Assembly (NCBI GenBank): GCA_950106755.1
Contig: OX467090.1
Span: 14,383,489-14,447,488, forward strand
DNA from: Climacium dendroides
Taxonomy: Eukaryota; Streptophyta; Bryopsida; Hypnales; Climaciaceae
Reading direction: 5' to 3'
DNA: 64,000 nucleotides
Shown one piece after another: positions 1-12,498 of the stretch. Position numbers and translations under genes: made by a program. The notes beneath the pieces were generated by a model. That model searched no databases. It saw only the letters and a list, made by a program, of their open reading frames with translations, and was not told the DNA's origin. Within the stretch, counting starts at the first letter, position 1. Every line of letters starts with the position of its first letter.

Positions 1-787
1 ATTATCGAAGGCAGATCTACTTTGAACGCTTCATAGTGACATTCGGGTCGTCTTAAATTCCGAGCCGGAAATGATAAGACTTCATCAAGCCAACAGTATG
101 ATATGTTGTTCTGGTTTCTCCGGAATTTGATTAATCCACAAGTGCCCTAGCTGAAAATAGAAAACCCACTTCCGAAGCTAGACCAAAAATTCTAATTATT
201 GTGGGTTCGAAATTGCTAGGCTACATATGCACTGTGGGTTGCAAATTCTTCAAATTACAAAGATTCTGGCACGTACATAGATATTTTTGTATTGGAAAGC
301 AGCTTCTTAATTATTAGTACCCCGCACTTACTGTACAGTACTTTCAATTTTTTATTTAGTCTATTATACTAATCTTCAAAACATATTTGTATTATTTAGA
401 ATTCTAGGGTATAATAGAATTCTAGGATATAATTTCTTCTTTCTATTGTTACTTTCTGTTACCTCCCTATAGGTATGGAATCGACTACTTTTGGTCATTT
501 GAGCCCTTAAGGGGTTGATTTTTTTAATTCTTTCTTCGACGAGTTTGAGTTAACTGTAGCTTTGATTGTCGTTTAATGACCAAGGCTGCCGAGTGACTAC
601 ATGGGGTAGTTGTCTTAGTTTGCGGAAAATATTACGTGCAGTTTACAGAATCTTCTGAGTAAGTCCTTTACGAGGTTCCTGGTAAATTAGATGTCGATTA
701 TCATATACTGTGTGACATGATATTGTGTGATACTGTGTGACAAGACATTAATTGTGTGACTTGATTTTGGTGGTTGTATGACTGCAG
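1..787. other. upstream murC intron or 5' region, no exon recognised
   Basis: AT-rich sequence with no open frame that matches the N-terminal half of MurC. It holds a run of TGTGTGA-like heptamers at about 708-760. Because exon 788-841 starts with an acceptor (ctgcag), this stretch is probably intron. Confidence 0.5.
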
Positions 788-3700
788 TTTCCGGATGGCG
801 GCAATGCAGTGTATGGGGCTAGCCGCAGATTTGTTTTAGAGGTGCGCTCCAATTGGCTAACGAGCATATCGTGTACTCGCTCCCGTTTTTACGCGAGGCG
901 ATGTTTCCAAATACTTTGATGTTGTGATCTTTTTTCAGACTTTTGTTTTTCGATATCAAGATGGTATTGGTAATTCGGCACGTGAAGAATCTGTTTCTAC
1001 TCATAGTTTTACTTAATTCAGTTTTGGCATTCAAGGTTTGAATGTACGGTGCACTCTAAATTTTCAAGTTCATTACATTTCCATTTAATTGCGAAATTCT
1101 TGGGTTGTAAATTTGTTGCTAATTCTTGGGTTGTAAAACTGCAGAGTGATGAATATGACAGCTGTTTCCTAGGCGTTTCACCTTCCTTGGCAGTGGTGAC
1201 AAATGTTGAGTGGGAACATGTAGACATGTTTTCTGATGAGGTTCTCATTTTCCCCGTGTCATTGTTGTTCGCATTGTAGTGAAAACTTTCGTATCAAAGG
1301 ACTGTTCTCTGAATGCTGAGACCATAAAATTTTGTACCTGCTGTTCGATGAGCTCTTTAATTGATTGCTCGTAGCGGACTGATTTACAAATTGCAGGAGG
1401 CAGTCAGGGATATTTTCAAGCAATTTGTGATGCGAATCAAACCTGGAGGTTATCTTATAATTTGTAGTGACAGGTGAAATACGAACCATGAACACTTCTT
1501 ATAGCTATTTTATTCTTGATTGTTTGGATTGTGGACTGTAATTCGTATTTGGTAGAGTACATCATTGTATCGTGCGACCACCTTATTTTCCAAAAACTGA
1601 AATCTATATGTCTTTCATGTACCTCGCAGTGCCGGTGCTAAATCCTTGTTAGAACCGATGGAAGAAGAGGAATCGACGATTGTAGATACTGTGTCTCTAG
1701 TGAAGAGGAGGGTTGTAACTTACAGCTTAGGAGGTAGCAGCGATTGGCAAGCAATAATGCTCGTCCCAAATCCACAAGGTGGAACTGATTACACAGTGGT
1801 GAGTACAAGTGTTGAGCAAAAGTAGTTGTTAAGGATCTCAAGTACTTCGTATATTTTGAGTTAAGTTTTGTATTCTCGGTGAAGAACTTTGCTTTTTGGA
1901 CATCCAAGATTTATTTGGCTAGTGATTTAAAATTGCAAGGTGCAGTCATTGCAATACAACCGTGACCATACATGCTGCTGTGGTCTTGGTTAACAGGTGT
2001 ATAATAACAGGCCTATGTCTCGAGTTAGTTTACGCTTGCCTGGCATGTACAATGTGCTTAATTCTCTTGCTGTAAGTACATTACTTCTCACACTACGACT
2101 GCTGATGTGATGCTAATGCTCCAATGTTTGGTGAACCTTCACTGTCTCTAGAGATTCCCATTAGGTTGAGACAGTCATTAATGGTAGGTTAATGCAAATC
2201 TAATAGGATATTAGATCAATATCAAAATAATGTTAAGATAATGTCTGATTAATGTTGATTTAATGTTAACTTGATAATTGCCAATGTAATATCAAGCTAT
2301 GTCAATGACACCAACATCATTCAGTTAGCACCATTGCATTACACTAGCATAAACATAAGATCAACTGAATATGAAGATCTCTTGAATCTAGTGCCTATGA
2401 ACTTAAGAACTTTGTCGATCTCACTAGAGGGAGGGTTTCTTTTGTGATGGCTCGAGAAAATATGTCATTTTCAACCTTTTGTGCACGATTTATGGTTATT
2501 ATCTTTGCTTCTTTCCTCTAAATTTTTACCGACTGTCTTGCTTAGAGCGTTGTTGGTATTTAGGTCTTTCCATGTTGTCCTTTTGATTGGTTTGTAATCA
2601 TTCAGCAAGTCACATAGACCTCAATTCTAATGGATTCAGGCATTTCATTACCGTTGAATGCAAGTTACTTGAGTGATTAGTGATGATCAAGATTGGCAGG
2701 TCATTGTGGTTATGTCATTGCTGGCAGCAGAGAAGGAAACGGATGGTGAAGAACGAGCAAAGGTCATGAAGACAGCTGCAGAGGCTGCAAGCAATGCTTT
2801 AGGTAGTTTCTCTGGGGTGCGAAGGCGCTTCGATTGGATAGGAACTGTTCTAGGTTGCCACATTATCGACGACTACGCCCATCATCCAACTGAGGTTCGC
2901 GCTGTTCTTCAAGCGGCTCGTCAACGCTTCGACCAACAACCAATTTGGGTTATATTTCAACCTCATACGGTCAGGTGGGTACAATATTGTTTTAGCTCGT
3001 TTTAGTCTTTCATATCGTCAACCTTTTTTTGTTCAAATGTATGCAATGTTCTTCACCGATTCTTGTGATTTAAAACTTAATCCTATCTGAATTACTGAGT
3101 TTCACAGTATGAATCAGTCAAATTGGTCAATTTGAAACCGTGAATATTGGTCCTTCAGGGGCTTAAATTGTAAAGGTAAAGCACTTTGTTTTAGACTCCT
3201 ATATATCTGCTTGTTATTGTAGGACGAGCTGTCCTTAGTAATTGGAGTTGATTGTCTTTGGCATAGTCGGTTGGCGGCGTTTCTACCAGACTTTGCTCCT
3301 GCTTTCAGTGCTGCTGATCGAGTAATTGTGACAGAGGTATGATATCATTAGTTTGCCTCGGTACCCTTGCAATTAAGCTTAGGCAGAAGCCAAATTTTCA
3401 GGATTTTTCGTTTTCAGGATGAGTCTGATTTCAAATGGTTACTCTGGATTACGTGCTGTGAATTAGGGTGTCATACGTGTAGCTTCTCTAAGAGGTCTTG
3501 TAAGGTACGAAACCTAATTGCAACCCTTATCCAAAAGCGTCCCCTACAGAGTCTTGCTTACTATGTACGATATCTTAGAGTCAACTTTGAGTACATCTGT
3601 AAACCAGCACTTTGAATTCATAGTTTACTCATTAGCTAAGGTGATTCGAAATCCTCTTTCAATTGCCAGCAAGGCCCAACAAATATAATAGGAACCATTC

Positions 3701-4957
3701 TCATATGCCTATTTGGGCGTTTTTAGGTGTGCAAACCTTAGAGGTTCATTAGAATTTGGTGCGTGCCCTAGATCGTGGCCCCTCGCTACGCAGTTGTGGA
3801 TTGTACGCTGAGCCTTGCTGAAACTGCAGGTATATTCTGCTCGCAACATCCAGACTATGAAGATTGTAACTGGGGAAGATTTAGCCAATGCTATTATTGG
3901 CCCCCCAACCATCTATATCCCTGACTTGGTACAATCCTCGACAACCCTTTGCGTGAATTGAACCAACTTTAATTTACTTCATGTCTAATATTTATTCCAT
4001 CCTATTTCTTTACTTTATATATCACAGTTGTTTACATTAGCCCTTAGAGCTTGAACTAAAATTGGAAAGTTCACTTTGGAAGCTCATAGCCACTTATAAT
4101 AACTTCCAAAACACATTTTTCTCATTCCAAAATTTGAGACGTTGTTTCTTCTGTCTATTGGTATATTTTGTGACTTTTCTTGAAACTTCCTAAATCATTA
4201 TTTCAACTCTTATTGATCTTTTAGTTCAGCTGCAACTTTTGGAAATTTAGATTGGTTTTGGCGCTACGACAGGATGATGTAGTCGAGCGGCTTTCGTGGG
4301 AGTTGGCAGCAATACAGAAGAATGCAATGAATGATCGTGGCAATGTCGTTTTGCTTACTCTTGGTGCTGGTATGCCATTATTCACTATCAATATTGACTT
4401 TTGTAGCCTTTCAATGTCTCTTGTATTCTTGTGTACAAATGGTGGGAGTTTATGCATGTAATTGTTTTTTTGAGATTTTAGTTTTCTTTTAAACAAATGA
4501 AACCATGTCTTTGCTCATCTACTGTGTATTTTTTCCATCCTCAAACCTGGGTAGGATAGAAGATGTTTTTCATTCTTCCATGAATCTTAGTTTTCAGTGG
4601 TTTATGTTGTATATTACACGTAAAGTGCATGGAAATAGTGTAATGTGTGCGGTGCTGCGTTTTCTGCGTGTATTATGTGCAATTTTTTGTATTTTCTTGG
4701 CAGTCTGTCTTTGGCATATAATCCATGTGAAGAGATACAACTTCGATGCACATAATCGATATCGTTACGGCTATCTATTTTTAAGTAAAACTCATGAAAA
4801 ACAACTATTTTTCCATCTCCAAGTTTGATTGGCAAGCAAGATGCTTGAACTTTTGAGCAGGAAGGACTGACGCTTATCTTATTTTTTTGCGTTTGCAGGT
4901 GATATTACCAGTCTGGGTCCACGGCTAATGCAGGCCTTGTCAGTTCAAACAGCTTAG
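788..4957 (+). CDS. murC: MurC-type UDP-N-acetylmuramate--L-alanine ligase, 3' ten exons (5' end outside window)
   Basis: Mur ligases of this type use ATP to add L-alanine to UDP-N-acetylmuramate, the first peptide step of peptidoglycan synthesis; in plants that keep the gene the enzyme is expected in plastids. Exons I can place: 788-841, 1145-1240, 1397-1473, 1630-1798, 1997-2071, 2700-2974, 3267-3336, 3830-3928, 4273-4369 and 4899-4957. All have GT/AG borders and the phases join without a break (1071 nt, 356 residues plus TAG). Diagnostic motifs are VTNVEWEHVD (exon 2), MYNVLNSLA (exon 5), DDYAHHPTE and, spliced, FQPHTVSR (exons 6-7). The N-terminal ATP loop (GHKTTS-like) and any transit peptide were not found in bases 1-787, so they lie upstream. 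Exon 9 uses the acceptor before 4273, because an AG at 4250 would break the frame. No stop or frameshift is visible; the gene looks functional. Confidence 0.9.
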
Positions 4958-6791
4958 AATTCATCATCATGAGAAGCCCACGAAGACATGAGGAAACAAT
5001 ATTGAAAAATTGATTTTAACAGTACTGATGCAGGCAAGACCAAAAAAATTACTATCCAAGTTTAAGATATCTTTTAACAAAGGAAAATCTTACAAAAAAA
5101 TGGTGGATACTTTGTGTGCTTCTCCGCTTAAAAAAAGATTGGCCTAAGTGATTTTCAATATGAATATGTCAGTAAAATATATCAAAATGTGCATTAATAT
5201 TCATTTATTCTCAACTAGGGAAGGTGGCAAAATTCTAACCATGAGATCTTTATCTTGTTTGTTTTGTGTCATTTTGATGACTTTAAGAGGGTTTAGGGTA
5301 GGATGGGAAAATCAAAATTTCATCAAAATTTCATCCAATTTTTGGGGAGTTGCTTGAGTGCATTTTAAGTGAAAAGTCCAAAGAAGTAGATCCATAATGC
5401 ATTTTGGCTAGTTCTTGCTCTACAATCTTGATGTGGATTTTAGCCATAATAATTATATTTCTTAAATTTGAGATCACATAATGAAGTGAAGATCATCAAG
5501 TGTAGTTTCTATTTCAATTTGAAATTTTGAAAATTCAATATTTTAATACAAATTGGACTTTAGGCCTATAATTTTGGTTTATTTAAGATTTTATAATGAT
5601 ACTATAACTTTGGCTTACACCATGATGTTCAATATTATATTGTACACATGTGATGAAAATTTTAATTTTTTTAGCATATTTTGTATTTGATATGAATTTT
5701 CTTCACTTTCTTTTAAAGAATTAACAATAATGTCAAATTTTTACAAAAAAAAGATGTGATTAGATCTTTGAAAAATTTAAATTTAAATTCTATTAATTTA
5801 TTGTTGCAAAATGGTAGCAAATAGAGTGAAAGATTGGGCTTCAATCTACGGCCATGGACTTATCTTTTTAGAGTTAAATTGTGTGCATTTGGTTAGAGAA
5901 TGTTTTTTTATGACCCCATATTAACATCCGCACATTAATATAAATTTAATTTATTAGAGAATGTTTTTTTATGACCCTATATTAAGATCCACACATTAAT
6001 ATGAATTTTAATTTACTAGAATTTTTTTTATGACCTTCCATTAAGATCCACATGATAATATGAATTTAATTTTTTATAGAATGTTTTTTTATGACCTTGC
6101 ACTAAGATCTACACAATAATATGAATTCAAATTATTAGAGAATGTTTCTTTATGACCTTGTATCTAAAATATATAGCCTCCATATTTGAGAGCTTAGGTG
6201 AAATTAAAATGCACCTACTTCTAGCACTTTGAAGTTTTTTTAGTTTATTTTGAAATAGTCCTAAAAATACATCCAAAGATAATTTAGAATTTTCTTTCAA
6301 TTATACTACCTACCTTTTCAAAAATACCATAAACCCTTGTTAAAGAATTTATAAAATGAAATCAACTTGTACAATTTTGACCACCAACTATAATTTGCCT
6401 TCCCTTTGGAATAGTTTTTCAAAAATATGCACCTCAACACTAAGGTAGCCAATCCCTTGGTGAGCACTAAAGCAATTCATCATCACTTTGAAGGGAAAAA
6501 TTTTCCTATTCATAGAAATAGATTTAATAAGGATTTTTTATATTTTTTATATATTTTTCAGCAAAAACAAAATTACCATGAATCTTCTTATCATCGTATG
6601 CTATCAATGTTCATCTCCCCAACATTTGTACTGCATGAGCTATCACCTAACCACGTGAGTTGTCACCTAAACTACAATTGATCAGAAACATGACACCCTA
6701 ACTAGCGAAAATGGATGGCTGATTGGAAAGAGGTTGGCTACCTTGGTGATGTATGTATGGGAGTGACCTGACTGTCCACTCCAATCCACTA
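4958..6791. other. intergenic AT-rich DNA downstream of murC
   Basis: Contains the murC 3' untranslated region and simple AT-rich sequence. No supported gene. The 60-bp tandem repeat at 5893-6165 is listed separately. The open frame at 6427-6681 is low-complexity and has no recognisable product. Confidence 0.5.
5893..6165. repeat. tandem repeat, about 60-bp unit, 4.4 copies
   Basis: Units start near 5893, 5955, 6015, 6074 and 6134. Each holds TAGAGAATGTTTTTTTATGA or a close variant, followed by CCATTAAGATCCACA-like and ATAATATGAATTTAATTT-like blocks. Copies differ at many positions, so the array is old. Confidence 0.8.
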
Positions 6792-7059
6792 CACTAAAAT
6801 TGGTAAATAGTGTTGGCTACACTAATTGTCAACAATAACACTAATTGTAGATTACAAAGTGTTAGAACATTATTTACTCATTCTAACACTATTTTAGCTT
6901 TATAGTAAAATTTGATCATTTCAACATTTCTACGAGAGTGCATTTAGTGTTAGATGGGAACAAAATATAGAAGTTGGAATGGTAATATAATAAGTTAAGG
7001 CTATGATCCAATTCACTACAACACTAATTATCACCCAACACTATTTACCAATTTTAGTG
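6792..7059. mobile_element. 268-bp MITE with perfect 25-bp terminal inverted repeats
   Basis: The left end (6792) starts CACTAAAATTGGTAAATAGT and runs on to GTTGG; the right end (to 7059) is its exact reverse complement. Both ends are flanked by TA. The interior has several ACACTAATT sub-repeats and no coding capacity. The CACTA start suggests a CACTA derivative, but a TA duplication is more typical of Tc1/mariner, so the superfamily is open. It sits 47 bp before the ATG at 7107. Confidence 0.8.
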
Positions 7060-7106
7060 TACCAACAAGATCCAACAAAAGCTCTCACAATTCCATAACA
7101 GCAACC

Positions 7107-7315
7107 ATGGTCACTTCCATGCAGCCCCGGCACTTCAGTTACCCCTTCCAGTTCTTAGCCTTCCACCCACCTTCCTTCATCTCTTCTCCATCTTCTGCAA
7201 ACCATCAGTCAGCTACTCACCATCGTCCTCACAAATCAATCCTCCGCAACAACTGCAGATCAAATCACCAAACAATTCCACGGCGCTCTGCATTTGAATC
7301 TCTTCCCAACGGCAG
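7107..7315 (+). CDS. possible first exon with plastid-transit-like N-terminus
   Basis: Opens with a good start context (gcaaccATGG) after a C/A-rich leader, encodes about 70 residues rich in Ser, His, Pro, Asn and Arg with almost no acidic residues, and ends in AACGGCAG followed by gtgagt, a consensus donor (phase 2). That composition fits a plastid transit peptide. I found no downstream exon in phase between 7316 and 10000; an open stretch at 9673-9822 preceded by an acceptor is phase 0 and does not join directly. It may be an exon of a gene with unseen exons, or a remnant. The product is not recognised. Confidence 0.35.
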
Positions 7316-10300
7316 GTGAGTGCCGCTTTCATTCATTTCAAGCGCCAGGAAGTTCACTTCCTCTTCTGTCGTTTTGGTTTTCATTTGGATCATTTGTGTC
7401 CATCAGTGCAACATCCTTCACTCATTCTGGTGGCATGGAAATGGACTTATAATTATCTGAAGTACACTGATCAGTCAAACTGGCCATGACGGAATCCTTG
7501 GGTCCCTTTCGGGACAATAAGCGTAGTGAGAAATTGGTAGCCCGAACTAAATCATCGTCTGCACTTTCATGTGAAACAAAATCGTTCATGAGAAATTAGA
7601 TTTCATGAACAGGCTCTGTCCATCCGTGGAAGTGTTTATTTTGCCCAACTCTGTTTCTTTTGAGCTCACTCGATCACTCGATGTTCTTCGCTGATCCTGG
7701 TAATAGAAAATTGGCCTCGTCTGAATCATTTGTTCACAATAGGCGATAGAATCGTTTTGGACACCATCAAATGAATCCCTGTCTGTACCGAAAAGAGCTC
7801 AATTGGGAAGGGAATAGGCAAACGATTAATTACGCCTGCAGTTGAGTTGAATCCTCGAAGCTCTAGAGGAAATCATGACCCATTCCACCCAACTCTAACT
7901 GAGAGCTGAAATTGTCCAGTACTGCCCAGTTGGGTGGGGTGGGTGGACTCGCTAGACACGGAATTGGCAAGGTCGGCAAAAAAAAGAAACATTCTTAAAA
8001 ATAGATGCTGAAATTTCTTGAGACATTCTTTTTTTTCAAATAAAAATTTGAATGAGGTGAGATTTTTATTTTGAGTCCTCTATTGAATCACATGTGCCGA
8101 CTTCTAATTATTTATTTGGGAGAGATTGTTGAACGTAACGACCGGGTGTGGTACTGGTGCAGTGGTGTTTTTTTTCATTTACGAGAAGGAGCCAATTGGT
8201 TCTTCAATACTCATGTAATACTTGGGTGATATTAGGTGATATCTATATGAAAACTAGGTAAAAACTAGGTGATACTTAGGTAAATTTTGGCTATTGGTCT
8301 TTAAATACAGTAGTAATGTGTCTATTCCCCCTCCAAAAAATTAAAATTTCCATTACAAAAAATAGCCAAGATCATTTGGTTGTAGTCAAGTGGCGAAAAA
8401 TCGTGCATAAAAATAACTCTGTACTGGTGTGATGATCAATGCTACGGTCCGTAGTGATTCTTTGACTCACGGAACGCTTCTAATTCTGGCACATCCATCA
8501 CTTTCAAATTCCTTGTTGTGATGCAAGTGATGATTTCGTGGTAGTAAGACTTGAGCTTCAAATTGTTGAAGAGGCTCAAGTTTTCAATGGAAAATGGGTA
8601 GATGAAATGAGTAGGTGGATGACTTGTTTGGATGGTTGGGACGGAGGGACGCCTTTTGGACTTGGAGCGGCCACCTTGTCGTCTTCTAGATTGACCACAC
8701 CCTAACAAAAGGATGTGCACCTATAATTGAAACTAACTAATTGCAAGTGAGAATACTTACTATTATAAAATATGTATATATGTTTTTAATTTATCGGATC
8801 TTATGAGGTAAGGTGAAAGAGGATTTTAATGCACTTTAGCATGCATTATTTGGACATTGTATGAATAAGTTATAAAATTTTAAAGTTGTTTGTTTGTTGG
8901 TGTATCAAAAATGAGCACTAGTGTTTTGAACTCGCAACTACAACTCAATATGCAAACCACAAGTTGCTTCAAACAAGAACTCAAAAATGTATCTATTGCC
9001 AAAACAAGACTTTTTTTTAGAGAGCTCAAACCATCCAACTAAAGAAAAAAAATGTGCTTTTTGAGAGGGATTATGTAGTTGGTGTAAATTTTCAAAGTCA
9101 AGATTCTAGATCTATTCCTTCAAACTCTTGCTTATACTGTAGACCTTTAAAACATGAGAATTTGAGATTGATTTATGTAAACTTGTGATCAATACTTTGA
9201 AAATTCATTGTTTATTTTTACAAAGTTAATATTTAAAATTATATATTTTTAAGGTACCTTGACACCAATGCTTACCGGTGGTTCTACTTATTAGATATAG
9301 AATATCATGTAGGAGGTCTTCACACCACCATTCCTTTGTATCTACCTATCCGATATGACAAATGATGTGGTCAACAATAAAAACGGAGTTTAGAACTAAA
9401 TTATCCACGCAAACTAACTCAAGTGCTTGTCCCAAAACATTTGATAACTTTTAGGTCATACAAAAACCTTACAAAATCAATGATTCTTCATGTGGTGGAT
9501 GATTATATAAAATGGCATTTGGTTGTCATTAACACAAAAAAATTCCACGATTTCAATGTAACTTCATTTTCCATAAGTTGTCCAAATTGTGTAACTAATT
9601 TCCATTCCTTACTCAAATTTGGTAGTTATCAGAAGTGACGAAATATTTGCTATCGTACAATTTTCACCTGATCCGCAGAAAAGCAACAGCCTTGGAAAAT
9701 GGCTTGAAGTGGATCAGTGGGTCAGTTTAAAAGAAAAATTAAGCTCTCTAGAGATTAATTCCTCACGGACGTTTCGTTTAACTCCTGCTGAGGACCAAAT
9801 GCGCTTCAATACAGTACCGTAGCACAAGGTCGTGGGGCCTTGAAATTCAGATTTGAATTGATTGAAGATTTCAGGGGCAATTACTCCATAAGGATCGAAA
9901 TAATTCATTAAAATTTCACACTTACAAGAGAAGGAAGTGAAAACACTAGGCATAAAAACACAAGATTTGCAAATCTGTAAATCCTCCCAAAAAATCTCCC
10001 AATAATACCACCAATAAATTGAAGGATGTAAGAAGTCAAAGAAGCAACATATAAAGGTATCTAATACCTGATTTCTGAGAAACCATCTTGGCACTCCTCT
10101 CCACTTTGTCGTCAAATTTACACTTCAGAAGTGCATTAGCGTTTGCGTATCAAGCTACCCTCCTTGATGTATAACTCTTAAGCATAACTCTCAAGCACAA
10201 GATTTAAAGCAAAAAGCTCCCTTACAGCAGCTTTCCTGCATATGACTAAACTCTACTTCCACAAAGCCTTGCTTACTAAAACCACCGACATGCCTCCTTG

Positions 10301-10415
10301 CAATCAACGGAAATAGTGATAAAAGTTAATATCTACATTGTAGCTTTAAGGGCACCACCGAATAAATGAACAATGCACTTGATGAAGACGGAGCCTGCTT
10401 CATGCTCCTCTCTCA
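7316..10415. other. region without a supported gene
   Basis: AT-rich DNA with scattered short frames. 8200-8290 has degenerate ctaggtgat-like repeats. The frame at 8442-8720 (-) and the two overlapping frames at 9619-9822 (+) and 9714-10115 (-) match nothing I know. 10000-10415 probably includes the 3' untranslated region of the minus-strand gene that ends at 10416. Confidence 0.4.
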
Positions 10416-12498
10416 TCAAAGTGGTGCCGGGTTCCGCTTCAATACAACCAGAGCAAGAACAAGAATGGTAAGTACCATACAGGCCTTGAAGGGGACGTCA
10501 GTTGGGTCACTGTCTTTGTCACCGAAAATTTTCCGGTCCACAAATCCGAAGACACCGTTTATAAGGTCCACCATGGTATCCATCATCTCCCACACCACAT
10601 TCCGTATGCAATTGAATGCAACCAGGAAAGGATTCGCACGTTGTGGTTGCCTCGTGCTGGAAGAGCTCGACATTTCTTCATAACCTTCATAGACTACATC
10701 ACATGATAAGACAAGGTTAGTGGATTGTTCATTAGTTGTCATGACCATCAAAATACACTCAGGAATAAGCCAACGGTAACACATTTGGAAGATAACAAAC
10801 TAAAACGGATGATGTACTTCGGCATCATCAATGTATACTTGTCAAAGATTAGAAGCGTAAAATAATAACATTCACACGAACCTCCATTGTGAGAGACGGT
10901 CATCGTACGAGCTCGCATGAGCTCCTGGACCTTCTCATTCTTCACAAACGCATCCCAAATTGCTGGATCCCTAGCGAGTGATACCACTGCTGCCTACATA
11001 ACACTCACATACAAATTATTTCCCAAGCATCAATAAAATTACTAAGTAAACCGTAGAAAATGTCATGAAGGCTTGATAAGTCCGTTGTTACTAAACTACA
11101 ATGGAGAGGAGATAGGCAAATAGAAAACATCTAAAAAAAAGAACTCGTCTCTTATCCATGATGCTCTCGTAGTACCAGGCACCGACACCACTAAACCCTT
11201 CAACTAAAATGCAAAGATTAAAAAATAAAAACAGGAATTATCAATAAGTAAATGAACTCTAAAACTAAGAAGAAAACGCGGATTAAACCACAGTGAAAGA
11301 AGGTACCTGGATTTCAGGATCGGTCTGAAGTAAATCGATGCATCGACTAACGACATGACTTCCACCCGGAGCAACAAGAGCTAGTGCGCTATTATGCTCA
11401 GCAGACGAGCTGACCAACTGATTCGTAGGAGTTGTGGTCAACTCCTGCACATCAAAAGGACGTTGTGTCGCGGTTGCCATACTCACAGAATCCACCTCTG
11501 TACATGGTCCATCGTTGATAATTGGACCAGGGCTCCTAGGAGAACTTATCCTGGCAGCATCCCTGTTTACAATAACATTTTCTGAGATAAATATTTGATG
11601 TAAACTTCAATCCATCAACTTCCTGAGGATAATCAGTAACCGTCAAGACACTGGCAAGAGAATTGCTCGAATAAAACTACAATCTCCACCTCATCAAATT
11701 AAATAAAGCAACATCTCTTAAAGAATCATAAAGTTTTTCCCAAATTTTGATATGAATCTGCTCTTCTCATGAGACGTATTGCCAAATGTGCTCACAAACC
11801 CTAAACCCTAAAAAAATGCACTCACATATTATAAGAAAAACACTAGAATGAGACAGAAGAAGAGAGGCATTAATACTTACTTTTGGACGAACGTTGCTTT
11901 CAACTCTCGTGCGGCCTCGTCAGCCTCTTCCTGGGAAGGCACTCCGCCGAACTGCGCAAAGTGGTCTGGCATAATTGGGACTTCTTCTTGGCAGAAGTCG
12001 TACTCATCATCCATGTAGTGGGGCCCTGGAGATGGCTTGGACAGCCGTGCCGCGTCCCGGTGTCTTGCTGCAGCAGCAGGGTCCACATGTGCAACAGCAG
12101 GCGATGATACAGTTGCAACAGCTGCTGCCGCTGTGCCTGCAAACCAACAAAAGTTAAATTACAAAAAAATTCCAAATTCAATTTCTAAATAAAAGCTATA
12201 TTACCTTTAACCAATAAATGGAATAACCTAGTGTGCTTAAATGTATGTAAACATATGGACTCTCGAATGTTAAATTCTTTGATGTAAAAGTTGTACATAC
12301 TTGTGATTCAATATTTGAAATATTCTCAGTTTACCAGAACCGAACTTGAAGAAACTAACAATGCAACCAGCGAGGTTCTAAACGCAACAGAAAACTGAAA
12401 TATGGGCAAGCAAATCTCTCAACCAAATACTTGTGGTCTACAAAGCATTTTCAACCAACTTTCACTATACCTGCAACCTTCGAAATGCTTCGCAACAT
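10416..12498 (-). CDS. unrecognised plant protein, 309 aa, five exons, possible tail anchor
   Basis: Exons in transcript order are 12498-12471, 12136-11881, 11562-11307, 10993-10882 and 10693-10416. All borders are GT-AG and phases agree (930 nt in total). The start ATG at 12498 has an in-frame TAG six codons upstream. The protein begins MLRSISKVAG, then an Ala-rich stretch, an acidic patch (YMDDEYDFCQEE), a Ser/Pro-rich linker, a conserved-looking block (TDPEIQ joined to AAVVSLARDPAIWDAF and NEKVQELM), and an SSSSST linker. It ends with the hydrophobic segment ACMVLTILVLALVVL followed by KRNPAPL, about 24 residues from the C-terminus. That layout suggests a tail-anchored membrane protein facing the cytosol (inference). 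I recognise no enzyme motif. Exon 3 to exon 4 skips a short open piece near 11200, which does not fit the phase. Confidence 0.75.

Noticed and set aside
1..787. Search for the murC ATP-binding exon
   Set aside because: No GHKTTS-like coding stretch in any frame; it must lie upstream of the window.
9714..10115. 133-aa minus frame overlapping a plus frame at 9619-9822
   Set aside because: No family resemblance; neither frame can be joined to a neighbouring exon in phase.
11140..11205. Exon-like minus piece reading GFSGVGAWYYESIMDKR between exons 3 and 4 of the 309-aa gene
   Set aside because: It has an acceptor, but its phase does not fit exon 3, while exon 3 joins exon 4 perfectly without it. 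It could be an unproductive alternative exon.
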